Shown here in pieces: positions 63,959 to 64,000 of a stretch of DNA of 64,000 nt. Made by a program: the position numbers and the translations under genes. Each line of letters begins with the position of its first letter. Position 1 is the stretch's first letter. A model generated the notes under the pieces. The model did no database searches. It saw only the letters and a program-made list of their open reading frames with translations, and was not told the origin of the DNA. Origin of the DNA: Laspinema palackyanum D2c (lineage in GTDB: Bacteria; Cyanobacteriota; Cyanobacteriia; Cyanobacteriales; Laspinemataceae); assembly GCF_025370875.1 (NCBI RefSeq), contig NZ_JAMXFD010000008.1:136862-200861 (forward strand). The letters are read 5' to 3'.

Positions 63959-64000
63959 AGTTTCTTTGACCCCGTAAAATCAACGTTATTCTTCTCTAGT

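Overview
The window reads as part of a filamentous, Oscillatoriales-like cyanobacterial chromosome. HIP1 sites (GCGATCGC) occur throughout, inside and outside genes. Several proteins belong to cyanobacterial families: the AgrE/ArgZ arginine dihydrolase, DUF2555, DUF4090, DUF2993 pairs, many Uma2/DUF820 nucleases, very large RTX and haemagglutinin-type surface proteins, and a multi-PAS sensor kinase. I saw no rRNA, tRNA or CRISPR array. I cannot name the species.

Layout. 1-1.6 kb: 5' part (minus strand) of a large surface protein ending in heptapeptide repeats at the window edge. 2.0-3.8 kb: a compact minus-strand operon of two DUF488 proteins and a putative dual-OB protein, with its own promoter and an 11-bp inverted repeat in the leader. 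4.1-8.6 kb: an 8-PAS, GAF, histidine kinase. 8.8-10 kb: MtnX-like phosphatase convergent with a small DUF4258-like protein. 10.8-12.9 kb: agrE. 13-15.1 kb: a 2.2-kb gene desert with repeated terminator-like modules. 15.2-19.4 kb: pentapeptide-repeat protein, then DUF2555-coaBC-DUF4090 and an esterase. 19.6-34.2 kb: a surface-protein block (TPS haemagglutinin, ABC exporter-like protein, SBBP propeller protein, 1964-aa DUF4347/RTX protein). 34.6-39.1 kb: VanX-like dipeptidase, a 36-bp tandem repeat array and two polytopic GT-C-like membrane proteins. 39.1-45.2 kb: three Uma2 genes around a tubulin-like gene that is split by one in-frame TAA. 45.3-47.8 kb: malQ and an acetoacetate-decarboxylase-like gene. 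48-52 kb: an NfeD-like gene and two flotillin/SPFH genes in one minus-strand cluster. 52.3-59.6 kb: proS, two DUF2993 genes flanking a HEAT-repeat protein, and a GerMN protein. 59.8-62.1 kb: an RTX/Calx-beta/FG-GAP protein. 62.4-64 kb: a broken transposase, an ArsR-family regulator and accB.

Most of the window is housekeeping (proS, accB, coaBC, malQ) mixed with accessory surface and conflict-like genes. The points I would look at first are the DUF488-DUF488-dual-OB operon, the interrupted tubulin-like/zinc-ribbon gene, the HEAT-repeat protein that resembles the tail of cyanobacterial NACHT proteins but has no NTPase, and the repeated hairpin-terminator motif in the 13-14.6 kb desert. All family assignments come from motif reading, not from a database search.
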